Origin: Xiphophorus maculatus
Taxonomy: Eukaryota > Chordata > Actinopteri > Cyprinodontiformes > Poeciliidae
Length of the DNA: 64,000 bases
Reading direction: 5' to 3'
NCBI RefSeq assembly: GCF_002775205.1
Contig: NC_036457.1
Span: 3,346,475 to 3,410,474 of the forward strand
A program made the translations under genes and the position numbers. Below the pieces are notes generated by a model. It searched no databases, was not told the DNA's origin, and saw nothing but the letters and a program-made list of their open reading frames with translations. Below are positions 20,951 to 34,800 of the stretch, one piece after another (within the stretch, counting starts at the first letter, position 1; every line of letters starts with the position of its first letter).

Positions 20951-23900
20951 ATGGGAGCGATGGAGGTTTTTCTCCAGTCATTCAGCCCAGTTTCAGTTTT
21001 AGGTTCTGTGGTTTTAATCCTCATTGGGTTTCACTTTTTCCTCTCCAAGTCCAGACCTCAGGGCCACAGACAGGGACCACCAGGACCAAAACCCCTTCCC
21101 ATCATTGGCAACCTGCTGCAGCTGGATGTTAAGAGACTTGACCAAGCATTCCTGAAGGTGAGACACTACTGATCTCAACATTCCTCTCTACTATATTTCA
21201 TGTATTTTTGCAATTTACTTTCTTTTAAACTATTATACATCTTGTTTTTTTTATCCATGCTTGCCCAGAACAAAAAATGGGTCCCTGTTGCACTAAAATC
21301 TGATTATGTTAAACCGATCAAGTGGGGCTTTGAGAAGACAGAGCATACACATAAACAAATACTGAAGTAAAACGTTAGTCGCTCAGGTTTCCCTCCAGAA
21401 AACCTGCTAAGTCTGATGGTAGAGCAGTGGGACAGTCAACCAGCAGCCCGCTGTGATTTTATATTAATGAATTTTGAAAATACAATAAACTTCAGCGGTC
21501 ATTGTAATTTGGAAATAATAGCGTATGAGGCTGATGGGCAGGTACAGAAGTGGTGCAACAGGTGAGCACTCCTTCACGCCCAGTTCAATGTGTCATCGAT
21601 AAACCCAGTGTAATCTGCCATTACTGTCCCCGTTTATGGTGTATAAAAAAATCTTGCAATGCTTAGCCTGGTGACCCGCGAGGCTTATGACACACTGGGG
21701 ATAAAACCATGATGGCAGTAGTAGCTCCTTTAGTGGCCTTATCTAGGAACAAAACACAGCTAAGCAGATCTGAGCCAGTATTCAAATCTATAAGGTGAAA
21801 GAGAGCACAATGTTCAGCACAATATAAAGCAAATACAAGATATTTACTGACATATGAGGCCCACGTTTCTGAGAAATGAATTAATTTGCATATTCTTTTT
21901 TTTCATTATGCACACCTGGCTTCATCATAGCTTTCTAAGACGTATGGATCTGTGTTCACTGTCCACATGGGACCAAAGAAGATGGTGGTCCTGACAGGGT
22001 ATAAGACGGTGAAAGAAGCATTTGTCAGTTATGCTGAGGAGTTTGGAGAACGGGAAGCACCCATCGTGGCTAAAGAAGCAAACCTGCATCACGGTACAGA
22101 ATCTTTACAAATTCACATGTAGAGAAGTTAGTTATAGTTAGACATAGTTAGACTTATCTTATTAAACTGTTTTAAACAGGTATTGCGTGGACCAATGGAG
22201 ACTCCTGGAAGGAAATGCGCCGCTTTGCTTTGACCAACCTGAAGGACTTTGGGATGGGAAAGAAAGTATGTGAGGAGAAAATCATTGAGGAATGTCACGT
22301 CCTCATCCAGAAATTAAAGGAGTTTAAAGGTAACAGCAGAGAGGAAGACAATATTATTGATATTGTTGCAAGATTTCACCATGAGAACTTTGTTCTTTAA
22401 CCTGAAGGATTATAGTTTAGTTAACTGCTGCTCAGAGTTACTCTTTGCAGTCCAACGTCAAAGTAAAACAATTTTCTGAATAGAGTTAATAAAGTGTTGA
22501 ATAATGATTTTCTGGTTCCTTTGTTGCAGGTGAAGCTTTTGATTCATCCCAACATATAAACTATGCAGTTTGTAATGTAATCTGCTCCATGGTTTATGGC
22601 AAAAGATTTGAATATGATGATCTAGAGTTCACTACCGTTGTAAATCGAACAAACCAAGTCATTCAACTGTTGGGCTCGCCATCAATACAGGTGTGACTGG
22701 ACTGTTTTTAAAGCATAAAATCTGTTAACGTTGGACTGAACAGAGAAGTCACTGTTTATGTTGTGTTCATCATCAGCTGTACAACATGTTCCCAAAGATT
22801 GGCAAGCTGGTGTTTTCAGCCAGAAAGAAAATGAGCGATATATTTGCTGCCAATAAACAGCATCATCTGATGCTGCTGAACCGTTTGAAAGAGACTCTCA
22901 GTCCACAGATGTGCAGAGGAGTTGCAGACGCTTTCCTCATCCGTCAACAGCAACTCAAGGTCAGAACCTATGTTACATAATTTACTGTTTATTCTCTCAG
23001 GACGCTGACAAGCTAATCAACCACTGCTGGAGTTCAGGCCACCGGTTATGAATAATCACAAAATAAACATCCATAAAACCATAAAACCATAAAGAAATGG
23101 TTTGTGGTTTGTAGGAAACACACAAATGTCTGTTTACCACAAACAGGGAAATGTCTGAGTATTGATGTTCCTGATATTAGTGGAGCTGTTGACAGCTGGT
23201 TGCCATGGCAACGGGGGTGTCTGTGGGATAAGAGTGAAGCTGAGTGGTTGAAAGTTGTTCTTCACTTGTTCTACTGTTATTTGCTTTTTGTTGTGAAACA
23301 CTGAAGCCCGACTAATTCCTAAAAGTTCAATGAACAATGAAAACTGGACTAATAGGGCGTCCCGTGGTGGCGTAGTGGTTAGCGTGACCCGTATTTGGAG
23401 GCCTTGAGTCCTCGTCACGGGTTCGACTCCCGGACCCGACGACATTTGCCGCATGTCTTCCCCTCTTTTCTTCCCCGTTTCCTGTCATCATATAAGGGAC
23501 ACTAGAGCCCACAAAAGACCCCCTGGAGGGTAAAAAAACCCAAAACAAACTGGACTAATTGCCTTGTATTCATAAGTCATCAAGTAAGAAAAAAATACTT
23601 CAAAAAGTATTTATTGGAATGTCCCTTTCAGTGGCAATTATGTCAATTTTCATGAATTGTCCAGTATAAAAAAATAAATTGGTTTAGCTTTCTTTTGCAG
23701 CTTGAAAGAACAGACAGAAACCAAACTATGTGTAGATTCATTTCTAGAAAGAAAACAAGTTTACATATCAAAACTTCGGCAGATTTAATCTAAGCCACAT
23801 TTTAGAGATAAAAAATGAGGCCTGTTAGCCTTTGCTCAGCCAAACATTTTTGTGACAAATTCCAGCACAAAAACATTTTTCAATACTGAACCATCGGACC

Positions 23901-25229
23901 AGTCTGCTTGTGGACTCAGTCGGTAGTAATGGTGCCAGTGACACTAGCTATAGCTGCTAATAGTCACTGTCTTATCCAGTAATGTATATCAATGGTGCTC
24001 ACCCTGGATGCATGACTGGCACACGTGGTGCTCCAACCCCGAAGCTCCAACAGAATCGGCGCCTATGATTTCTCCATAATATACTGTATATCTACTGTAT
24101 ATCCGTCTTTTTCACACCACTAATAAAAATCATTCTTAATACACTACTAAGAAAGCTATTTTACTACAATATTTTATATACCTTCTACTTGAGCTAAGCA
24201 AATGGGAAAGTACTTTAGCATGACATGCGTTAGCCTTTGACTACACATCGAACCGTTTTGGTTTTTAAAATCTCAGCTGATCTTCTGCAGGAATCTGGGA
24301 TCACCGACAGTCTCTATCACAACGACAACCTGCTGGTGACAGTCATGAACCTGTTCGCTGCTGGAACTGAAACTACATCAACTACCCTGAGATGGGCATT
24401 CCTGTATATGGCCAAATATCCAAAAATACAAGGTCAGGAACATCTAGTTCTAGATTATGTAAAAATAGAACAATGTGCTACAGAACTTATGGTTTCTGCA
24501 GATTATTTAAAGAGCTGTTGTATCCTTGTCATTTATTGACTTTGATCTTTCAGACCAGGTCCAGCAGGAGCTGAGGAATGTGATTGGAAGTCGGCAGGTT
24601 CAGGTTGAAGACAGACAGAACCTGCCTTTTACAGACGCCGTCATCCACGAGATACAGAGAATTGCCAACATTGCTCCTTTGGCAATTCCTCACAGGACTA
24701 GCCAAGACGTCACGTTCCAAGGTCATTTTATTGAGAAGGTGAGAAATTAGGCTTGATGGTGCACTATCAACAGCTGTTCCCTATATTTCAACATACAGCA
24801 TATAAATGATGACTGATTTGTGTTTTTTAGGGAACTCCAGTAATTGCTGTTTTAACGTCCGTCCTGCAAGATGAGAGCGAATGGGAGAAACCGAACGTCT
24901 TTTATCCAGGCAACTTCCTCAGCAAAGATGGGAAGTTCCTCAAGCGAGACGCCTTCCTGCCTTTTTCAGCAGGTTGGACTGATTATTGTCTTATATAGAT
25001 CCTTACTCTACAGGCATTGGCTGAGGATGTGTTTCTAATAGGTCGCAGGGTTTGCCTTGGAGAGAGTCTGGCCAGAATGGAGCTTTTCATCTTCTTCGCC
25101 ACGCTCCTGCAGCACTTCCGATTTTCTCCTCCACCTGGAGTTACAGAGGAAGAACTCGATCTAACTCCACGAGTTGGTGCTACTCTGAGCCCTCAACCTC
25201 ACACGCTCTGTGTTATCCCTTTAAATTAA
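20951..25229 (+). CDS. cyp2k: CYP2K-like cytochrome P450, gene D (complete, 9 exons)
   Basis: Exons: 20951-21157, 21931-22093, 22180-22329, 22530-22690, 22777-22959, 24291-24432, 24554-24738, 24831-24972, 25042-25229; 1521 bases, 506 residues, no interruption. It has the N-terminal anchor, GPPGPKPLP hinge, WKEMRR C-helix, [14 protein letters not shown]-helix, HEIQR K-helix and [11 protein letters not shown] haem loop (Cys449). Against gene C the changes cluster in exons 2, 4 and 7; exon 2 holds the change from GERVASTVT to GEREAPIVA, in the region just before the C-helix that is often tied to substrate access in CYP2 enzymes. Residue 413 is Ser. Intron 8 is only 69 bp and ends at a pyrimidine-poor acceptor (TTCTAATAG). 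Intron 5 holds a SINE. Confidence 0.94.
21371..21561 (+). other. Open stretch ending at a GTGAG donor-like site in gene D intron 1
   Basis: About 63 codons without a stop, containing [19 protein letters not shown] and ending CAACAG|GTGAGC. The composition looks protein-like but I do not recognise it. It is present in intron 1 of D, E, F and G and absent from C. It may be a fragment of a transposase or a captured exon, or chance. Confidence 0.25.
23354..23546 (+). mobile_element. tRNA-derived SINE in gene D intron 5
   Basis: The head has an A-box-like GGTGGCGTAGTGGTTAGC and a B-box GGTTCGACTCC, followed by a pyrimidine-rich body and an end GGGTAAAAAAACCC. The 13-base direct repeats AAACTGGACTAAT at 23341-23353 and 23547-23559 are the target duplication. 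The family looks like one common in spiny-rayed fishes, by memory. Gene C intron 5 lacks it. Confidence 0.85.
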
Positions 25230-26595
25230 GGAGGAACCTACAGTATATGTGAAAAAAATGGTACTTTATACCTAAAAGAAATCAAAGTAAATGTCCTAAA
25301 ATAGAGAAAATTTGTTTTTAATGTGAAATCTTTACTCCACAAATATCCACCATCAATCACCATCACCATGTATTCAGATGTTTTGTATCTTCATCAAGTC
25401 AAAGTTATTATTTTTGGACAAGCTAAGCTAACTTTCAATGACATTTTGTGCTGTGAAATGAATGATGGTTATGCTGGACCTCCAGCCTTGTACGAGTCAA
25501 ACTGCAGGAGTTTAGTGTATAACTGCTGAATCAACAATCCACTGCATTTAAAACAATTTGATTCCATCAGAAGGAAGAGGAGGAGTTTCAGGAAAGAAAG
25601 TCTGTGATGGAAAACTTAAAACTCTGGAGCCAAGACAAACACACCCTCGTTGCAGCATCGCTGCATCAGGACAGGATCTGTCTTTCACTCGTCGTTCGTT
25701 TGGGCGACATCAGCAAAACCTGAAACCTAAAAATCGATTCTACAAAAGGTAATGGATATCCAATTCAGTCAAACTATAGACCATTGCTTCATCAAAATAA
25801 AGTTGTGTCTTTGCACTGTGAAATAATACCTGGAATGCATACAAAGTGTCAATTAGTGTAAATTAATCTTCATTCATTTAGAGCTTAGTACAATCCCTGG
25901 TCTTTACATATTCATACAAATTACTATAGATCTTTCTATGGGTTATTTCATCTTTTATTGCTTAAATCTGTGTTAGGTAAAACTAATTAACACTCTCCAA
26001 ATGTATTTGTCTGAACAGACGGTTACTTGATTTTGTGTGTTTATAGTAAAATTCAAAACAAAAAGGTTAATAGAAATGTTTTATGTTCTACAAAGTAAAT
26101 TGAAGAATGTCTGTTAATGTAGTTAAAATCTTTACATTTCAGAGAAGAGGACGTCTTTCCCAATCTGTTTTTCAGTCAGTCCTGCCAAGAATGACTTACT
26201 TCTCCTCCTATATTTAACCTAGGCAAAATTGTTCTTTCAGGTCCAGTAGCTCAAACATTAGTGAGAGAATCTGTTCGCATAAGAGCTTTACTAAGAAATG
26301 ATGAAATGCCTAAGATGTACATACCTATTAAAATTTAACATTGAGTAATATTTGTCTGTTTTTATTACATATTAAGCCTTTCGTTCACATGAACTCAATC
26401 TAATACAAAGTGATCTGTGACTAATAGCAGCAGATCTGAGGTTATTCAGAGACTTTAAAGGACTGTCATTGTTTCATTGTTGCATGGTTTCTCATAATAT
26501 TGCATGACATATTTTAATAAATTAATTCATCATTTCAAAAGTTTCCTGCTTATAAGGAAGAAATATGTTTGGATTTAATGGATCAATTAAATTAT

Positions 26596-26692
26596 CTTGT
26601 AACCAGGTTGCTATGTATTGCAAATTTTTTGCTCAGGTCCCTCTTGAAAATGAGATCTAGATCTCAGCGGGGTTTACCTGATTAAATAAAGG
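26596..26692 (+). mobile_element. LINE 3' tail, then (TA)12
   Basis: Copy of 18834-18930; the TA run has 12 repeats, the same number as behind gene F. Confidence 0.55.
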
Positions 26693-26693
26693 A

Positions 26694-26724
<31 letters not shown>

Positions 26725-27030
26725 TATATAGGAATATTTATAAATCCATGAAATTGATCCATTAATTCAATGTAATCAATTTCCATTGAATTAATAAAAA
26801 TTAATTCAATGGAAATTTATTTATTTCCAGTAATCGATTACTTTTTTAATCGATTATCAGCGATTAAGAAAGTAAATATTACTCTTCAAACTACACCACT
26901 TACTCCATTTGACCACAAAGTGGCAGCAAAGATTATCTACTTCCAAACTGCAGGTCTTTGTGTTGATCTGTTTCTGTTTCATCTCTATGCTGCTGATTCC
27001 AACAAAAATATTAGAAAATGCAGCTTCTGT

Positions 27031-27044
27031 CCACTAGGTGGCAG
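27031..27044 (+). promoter_or_regulatory. CTCF-like core motif, D/E spacer
   Basis: Identical to 9726-9739; 1.7 kb before gene E. Confidence 0.5.
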
Positions 27045-27941
27045 CTGAGCAAAGTAAAAACAACTCGGATCATAAAATGTCTAAAGAAAATACCATTGTT
27101 GTTTGCAGACTATCTGCACACAGTAAAACTTCTTGTTAATACTGTAAGCAGTTACAAGCTGTAATCTACATCAGTGAGATGAATCCAGGAAACCAGCAAA
27201 AAATGGAGGCTTAGGAAAAAATGAACTGAACGTTGAAAACTACTAATAATATAAAGTTACCTGTAGTTTAAAAACTTGTATTCCTTCTGAATTCTATCTA
27301 TGGGATAAAATGACACATAACTTATCAAGAAAAACAACAGAATGTTTTTTTTTTTTTTAATGTTTTCAGGAAAAACTGAGAAACATTTATACTCTTCTAA
27401 TTACTGAAGGTGATAAGAGAGCCAGAAATCAGCTTGATCCAAAAAACACATCAACTGTGCAAAGACTGGAGCAGAGTGACCTCGGCGCTGACATCAGCGC
27501 TGACATCACTGAGTCCTGCAAACACGAGACTAATGATCTTTTTATTACTCAGGCATCTGGGTAATAAAAAGATTAAACACACAGCTATGTAAGTAAAATG
27601 AAGATACCTGAGAGAATTCAACTTACAAGAGATGGAAAAATAATCTGGGCAAAATAAACATTCATGTTGAGCAACAAGAATATCAACGTTTACTGTAAAT
27701 CTTTAACTTTGCAGCTCTATTAAACTTTGAACTAAATAAATTATTGTCAGCTGTTTCATAACAATCTAAACATGTTAGCCTGGATAGATTTTTCCCCTGA
27801 AGAATGAAAAATATAAATTGTCACAGTAGAATAACACAATATTAAAACTTGCAAAATATCAGAGAGATAAAATTATGCAATTTTAAAGAACTGCAAAATA
27901 AGATTAAGTTGTTAACTTTGACGTTAAAAACTGTAAAATGT

Positions 27942-28115
27942 TGGGCTGGCTGTAATAACCCATACATGGAGGACTTAGCCGTCGACACGGCCGTCACAGA
28001 TTCGAGTCTCGGCCTGATGACCTTTGCCTCATATCTTCTCCCTCCCTCATTACACACATTCCAGTTTTGTCTCTCAAATGAAGGCCACAGAGAGTCAATA
28101 AAACCTTTTAAAAAG
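27942..28115 (+). mobile_element. tRNA-derived SINE before gene E
   Basis: Duplicate of 20175-20348 carried along with the unit; it differs at GGCCACAGAGAG (28081) against GGCCACACAGAG. Confidence 0.75.
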
Positions 28116-28640
28116 CTGTAAAATGTGCCTTCAAACTGTCTGGAGAAAAATTTCCTCTTTAGGTTTATGGTGTTTTTAAAACTATTAAAGATCAGAAATG
28201 TTTACAACTGAAGTTTGATTTTTTTAAAACATAAAATGCTTTGCAAAGAAAATGTCACTAACTCTTAAAAGGGAACAATAAAAGCAATTTTTTCAGTCTG
28301 GGTCTGGTGGGACTCTTTAGTGCTTTTATTTTGAAGGTTTAGAATCCTGGTGCTGTCTAAGATCACGTCTCCAAGAAAACAAAACATCTTCTGTCTGGTT
28401 TCAATGCAGTGGAGCACAAGATCTACTCAACCAGTCACACTATATGCGGTGATCCACCTGGCAAAAGTTAATATAAACCTTTAAGGACCACCAGAACCTT
28501 CAAGGCTCATTTTGTTTTAGTTTTTTAATATGCACAGCTAACTTGGGTTGTTTCTGACATCTGATATGAAATACTGCAAATACATTGTAATGTTCCAAAC
28601 TGCCTGTTGTAAACCACATGCTCCACCTCCACCTGTACCT

Positions 28641-28649
28641 TGGACTTTG
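28641..28649 (-). promoter_or_regulatory. HNF4-specific motif, gene E promoter
   Basis: Same motif and spacing as before gene D. Confidence 0.55.
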
Positions 28650-28717
28650 CTTCAAATCAAATACATGTCCTACAGTAAAGCTGGTGCACAGCAGCAGGTA
28701 TTAAACGTGTTGCAGTG

Positions 28718-31700
28718 ATGGGAGCGATGGAGGTTTTTCTCCAGTCATTCAGCCCAGTTTCAGTTTTAGGTTCTGTGGTTTTAATCCTCATTGGGTTTCA
28801 CTTTTTCCTCTCCAAGTCCAGACCTCAGGGCCACAGACAGGGACCACCAGGACCAAAACCCCTTCCCATCATTGGCAACCTGCTGCAGCTGGATGTTAAG
28901 AGACTTGACCAAGCATTCCTGAAGGTGAGACACTACTGATCTCAACATTCCTCTCTACTATATTTCATGTATTTTTGCAATTTACTTTCTTTTAAACTAT
29001 TATACATCTTGTTTTTTTTATCCATGCTTGCCCAGAACAAAAAATGGGTCCCTGTTGCACTAAAATCTGATTATGTTAAACCGATCAAGTGGGGCTTTGA
29101 GAAGACAGAGCATACACATAAACAAATACTGAAGTAAAACGTTAGTCGCTCAGGTTTCCCTCCAGAAAACCTGCTAAGTCTGATGGTAGAGCAGTGGGAC
29201 AGTCAACCAGCAGCCCGCTGTGATTTTATATTAATGAATTTTGAAAATACAATAAACTTCAGCGGTCATTGTAATTTGGAAATAATAGCGTATGAGGCTG
29301 ATGGGCAGGTACAGAAGTGGTGCAACAGGTGAGCACTCCTTCACGCCCAGTTCAATGTGTCATCGATAAACCCAGTGTAATCTGCCATTACTGTCCCCGT
29401 TTATGGTGTATAAAAAAATCTTGCAATGCTTAGCCTGGTGACCCGCCAGGCTTATGACACACTGGGGATAAAACCATGATGGCAGTAGTAGCTCCTTTAG
29501 TGGCCTTATCTAGGAACAAAACACAGCTAAGCAGATCTGAGCCAGTATTCAAATCTATAAGGTGAAAGAGAGCACAATGTTCAGCACAATATAAAGCAAA
29601 TACAAGATATTTACTGACATATGAGGCCCACGTTTCTGAGAAATGAATTAATTTGCATATTCTTTTTTTTCATTATGCACACCTGGCTTCATCATAGCTT
29701 TCTAAGACGTATGGATCTGTGTTCACTGTCCACATGGGACCAAAGAAGATGGTGGTCCTGACAGGGTATAAGACGGTGAAAGAAGCATTTGTCAGTTATG
29801 CTGAGGAGTTTGGAGAACGGGAAGCACCCATCGTGGCTAAAGAAGCAAACCTGCATCACGGTACAGAATCTTTACAAATTCACATGTAGAGAAGTTAGTT
29901 ATAGTTAGACATAGTTAGACTTATCTTATTAAACTGTTTTAAACAGGTATTGCGTGGACCAATGGAGACTCCTGGAAGGAAATGCGCCGCTTTGCTTTGA
30001 CCAACCTGAAGGACTTTGGGATGGGAAAGAAAGTATGTGAGGAGAAAATCATTGAGGAATGTCACGTCCTCATCCAGAAATTAAAGGAGTTTAAAGGTAA
30101 CAGCAGAGAGGAAGACAATATTATTGATATTGTTGCAAGATTTCACCATGAGAACTTTGTTCTTTAACCTGAAGGATTATAGTTTAGTTAACTGCTGCTC
30201 AGAGTTACTCTTTGCAGTCCAACGTCAAAGTAAAACAATTTTCTGAATAGAGTTAATAAAGTGTTGAATAATGATTTTCTGGTTCCTTTGTTGCAGGTGA
30301 AGCTTTTGATTCATCCCAACATATAAACTATGCAGTTTGTAATGTAATCTGCTCCATGGTTTATGGCAAAAGATTTGAATATGATGATCTAGAGTTCACT
30401 ACCGTTGTAAATCGAACAAACCAAGTCATTCAACTGTTGGGCTCGCCATCAATACAGGTGTGACTGGACTGTTTTTAAAGCATAAAATCTGTTAACGTTG
30501 GACTGAACAGAGAAGTCACTGTTTATGTTGTGTTCATCATCAGCTGTACAACATGTTCCCAAAGATTGGCAAGCTGGTGTTTTCAGCCAGAAAGAAAATG
30601 AGCGATATATTTGCTGCCAATAAACAGCATCATCTGATGCTGCTGAACCGTTTGAAAGAGACTCTCAGTCCACAGATGTGCAGAGGAGTTGCAGACGCTT
30701 TCCTCATCCGTCAACAGCAACTCAAGGTCAGAACCTATGTTACATAATTTACTGTTTATTCTCTCAGGACGCTGACAAGCTAATCAACCACTGCTGGAGT
30801 TCAGGCCACCGGTTATGAATAATCACAAAATAAACATCCATAAAACCATAAAACCATAAAGAAATGGTTTGTGGTTTGTAGGAAACACACAAATGTCTGT
30901 TTACCACAAACAGGGAAATGTCTGAGTATTGATGTTCCTGATATTAGTGGAGCTGTTGACAGCTGGTTGCCATGGCAACGGGGGTGTCTGTGGGATAAGA
31001 GTGAAGCTGAGTGGTTGAAAGTTGTTCTTCACTTGTTCTACTGTTATTTGCTTTTTGTTGTGAAACACTGAAGCCCGACTAATTCCTAAAAGTTCAATGA
31101 ACAATGAAAACTGGACTAATAGGGCGTCCCGTGGTGGCGTAGTGGTTAGCGTGACCCGTATTTGGAGGCCTTGAGTCCTCGTCACGGGTTCGACTCCCGG
31201 ACCCGACGACATTTGCCGCATGTCTTCCCCTCTTTTCTTCCCCGTTTCCTGTCATCATATAAGGGACACTAGAGCCCACAAAAGACCCCCTGGAGGGTAA
31301 AAAAACCCAAAACAAACTGGACTAATTGCCTTGTATTCATAAGTCATCAAGTAAGAAAAAAATACTTCAAAAAGTATTTATTGGAATGTCCCTTTCAGTG
31401 GCAATTATGTCAATTTTCATGAATTGTCCAGTATAAAAAAATAAATTGGTTTAGCTTTCTTTTGCAGCTTGAAAGAACAGACAGAAACCAAACTATGTGT
31501 AGATTCATTTCTAGAAAGAAAACAAGTTTACATATCAAAACTTCGGCAGATTTAATCTAAGCCACATTTTAGAGATAAAAAATGAGGCCTGTTAGCCTTT
31601 GCTCAGCCAAACATTTTTGTGACAAATTCCAGCACAAAAACATTTTTCAATACTGAACCATCGGACCAGTCTGCTTGTGGACTCAGTCGGTAGTAATGGT

Positions 31701-32996
31701 GCCAGTGACACTAGCTATAGCTGCTAATAGTCACTGTCTTATCCAGTAATGTATATCAATGGTGCTCACCCTGGATGCATGACTGGCACACGTGGTGCTC
31801 CAACCCCGAAGCTCCAACAGAATCGGCGCCTATGATTTCTCCATAATATACTGTATATCTACTGTATATCCGTCTTTTTCACACCACTAATAAAAATCAT
31901 TCTTAATACACTACTAAGAAAGCTATTTTACTACAATATTTTATATACCTTCTACTTGAGCTAAGCAAATGGGAAAGTACTTTAGCATGACATGCGTTAG
32001 CCTTTGACTACACATCGAACCGTTTTGGTTTTTAAAATCTCAGCTGATCTTCTGCAGGAATCTGGGATCACCGACAGTCTCTATCACAACGACAACCTGC
32101 TGGTGACAGTCATGAACCTGTTCGCTGCTGGAACTGAAACTACATCAACTACCCTGAGATGGGCATTCCTGTATATGGCCAAATATCCAAAAATACAAGG
32201 TCAGGAACATCTAGTTCTAGATTATGTAAAAATAGAACAATGTGCTACAGAACTTATGGTTTCTGCAGATTATTTAAAGAGCTGTTGTATCCTTGTCATT
32301 TATTGACTTTGATCTTTCAGACCAGGTCCAGCAGGAGCTGAGGAATGTGATTGGAAGTCGGCAGGTTCAGGTTGAAGACAGACAGAACCTGCCTTTTACA
32401 GACGCCGTCATCCACGAGATACAGAGAATTGCCAACATTGCTCCTTTGGCAATTCCTCACAGGACTAGCCAAGACGTCACGTTCCAAGGTCATTTTATTG
32501 AGAAGGTGAGAAATTAGGCTTGATGGTGCACTATCAACAGCTATTCCCTATATTTCAACATACAGCATATAAATGATGACTGATTTGTGGTTTTTAGGGA
32601 ACTCCAGTAATTGCTGTTTTAACGTCCGTCCTGCAAGATGAGAACGAATGGGAGAAACCGAACGTCTTTTATCCAGGCAACTTCCTCAGCAAAGATGGGA
32701 AGTTCCTCAAGCGAGACGCCTTCCTGCCTTTTTCAGCAGGTCAGACTGATTATTGTCTTATATAGATCCTTACTCTACAGGCATTGGCTGAGGATGTGTT
32801 TCTAATAGGTCGCAGGGTTTGCCTTGGAGAGAGTCTGGCCAGAATGGAGCTTTTCATCTTCTTCGCCACGCTCCTGCAGCACTTCCGATTTTCTCCTCCA
32901 CCTGGAGTTACAGAGGAAGAACTCGATCTAACTCCACGAGTTGGTGCTACTCTGAGCCCTCAACCTCACACGCTCTGTGTTATCCCTTTAAATTAA
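28718..32996 (+). CDS. cyp2k: CYP2K-like cytochrome P450, gene E (complete, 9 exons)
   Basis: Exons: 28718-28924, 29698-29860, 29947-30096, 30297-30457, 30544-30726, 32058-32199, 32321-32505, 32598-32739, 32809-32996. The whole gene is gene D shifted by 7767 bp, and the 506-residue protein differs from D only at residue 413 (Asn for Ser, exon 8). Exons 8-9 agree with gene C instead. Any functional difference between D and E would have to come from expression. Its spacer is split by a Ty3/Gypsy element 1.87 kb past the stop codon. Confidence 0.94.
31121..31313 (+). mobile_element. tRNA-derived SINE in gene E intron 5
   Basis: Unit copy of 23354-23546 with the same target duplications. Confidence 0.85.
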
Positions 32997-34361
32997 GGAG
33001 GAACCTACAGTATATGTGAAAAAAATGGTACTTTATACCTAAAAGAAATCAAAGTAAATGTCCTAAAATAGAGAAAATTTGTTTTTAATGTGAAATCTTT
33101 ACTCCACAAATATCCACCATCAATCACCATCACCATGTATTCAGATGTTTTGTATCTTCATCAAGTCAAAGTTATTATTTTTGGACAAGCTAAGCTAACT
33201 TTCAATGACATTTTGTGCTGTGAAATGAATGATGGTTATGCTGGACCTCCAGCCTTGTACGAGTCAAACTGCAGGAGTTTAGTGTATAACTGCTGAATCA
33301 ACAATCCACTGCATTTAAAACAATTTGATTCCATCAGAAGGAAGAGGAGGAGTTTCAGGAAAGAAAGTCTGTGATGGAAAACTTAAAACTCTGGAGCCAA
33401 GACAAACACACCTTCGTTGCAGCATCGCTGCATCAGGACAGGATCTGTCTTTCACTCGTCGTTCGTTTGGGCGACATCAGCAAAACCTGAAACCTAAAAA
33501 TCGATTCTACAAAAGGTAATGGATATCCAATTCAGTCAAACTATAGACCATTGCTTCATCAAAATAAAGTTGTGTCTTTGCACTGTGAAATAATACCTGG
33601 AATGCATACAAAGTGTCAATTAGTGTAAATTAATCTTCATTCATTTAGAGCTTAGTACAATCCCTGGTCTTTACATATTCATACAAATTACTATAGATCT
33701 TTCTATGGGTTATTTCATCTTTTATTGCTTAAATCTGTGTTAGGTAAAACTAATTAACACTCTCCAAATGTATTTGTCTGAACAGACGGTTACTTGATTT
33801 TGTGTGTTTATAGTAAAATTCAAAACAAAAAGGTTAATAGAAATGTTTTATGTTCTACAAAGTAAATTGAAGAATGTCTGTTAATGTAGTTAAAATCTTT
33901 ACATTTCAGAGAAGAGGACATCTTTCCCAATCTGTTTTTCAGTCAGTCCTGCCAAGAATGACTTACTTCTCCTCCTATATTTAACCTAGGCAAAATTGTT
34001 CTTTCAGGTCCAGTAGCTCAAACATTAGTGAGAGAATCTGTTCGCATAAGAGCTTTACTAAGAAATGATGAAATGCCTAAGATGTACATACCTATTAAAA
34101 TTTAACATTGAGTAATATTTGTCTGTTTTTATTACATATTAAGCCTTTCGTTCACATGAACTCAATCTAATACAAAGTGATCTGTGACTAATAGCAGCAG
34201 ATCTGAGGTTATTCAGAGACTTTAAAGGACTGTCATTGTTTCATTGTTGCATGGTTTCTCATAATATTGCATGACATATTTTAATAAATTAATTCATCAT
34301 TTCAAAAGTTTCCTGCTTATAAGGAAGAAATATGTTTGGATTTAATGGATCAATTAAATAT

Positions 34362-34458
34362 CTTGTAACCAGGTTGCTATGTATTGCAAATTTTTTGCTC
34401 AGGTCCCTCTTGAAAATGAGATCTAGATCTCAGCGGGGTTTACCTGATTAAATAAAGG
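34362..34458 (+). mobile_element. LINE 3' tail, then (TA)7
   Basis: Copy of 18834-18930; only 7 TA repeats, as behind gene G. Confidence 0.55.
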
Positions 34459-34786
34459 AATATATATATATATAGAAATATATATAGGAATATTTATAAA
34501 TCCATGAAATTGATCCATTAATTCAATGTAATCAATTTCCATTGAATTAATAAAAATTAATTCAATGGAAATTTATTTATTTCCAGTAATCGATTACTTT
34601 TTTAATCGATTATCAGCGATTAAGAAAGTAAATATTACTCTTCAAACTACACCACTTACTCCATTTGACCACAAAGTGGCAGCAAAGATTATCTACTTCC
34701 AAACTGCAGGTCTTTGTGTTGATCTGTTTCTGTTTCATCTCTATGCTGCTGATTCCAACAAAAATATTAGAAAATGCAGCTTCTGT

Positions 34787-34800
34787 CCACTAGGTGGCAG
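34787..34800 (+). promoter_or_regulatory. CTCF-like core motif behind gene E
   Basis: Identical motif, 68 bp left of the retroelement edge. Confidence 0.5.

Larger units (their letters stand above)
25230..28717. other. Spacer between genes D and E
   Basis: Same content and order as 17468-20950. The retroelement site is empty at about 27112. One base separates it from the C/D spacer at 26152 (GGACGTC against GGACATC). Confidence 0.8.

Noticed and set aside
23360-23440. Possible tRNA gene (A-box and B-box strings)
   Set aside because: The acceptor stem does not pair and the sequence continues into a SINE body with target duplications; the same holds for the 20175 element and all copies.
23134-23548. 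Minus-strand open frames in gene D intron 5, repeated in E, F and G
   Set aside because: They cross the SINE and intron DNA; repetition comes from the unit duplication, not from coding constraint.
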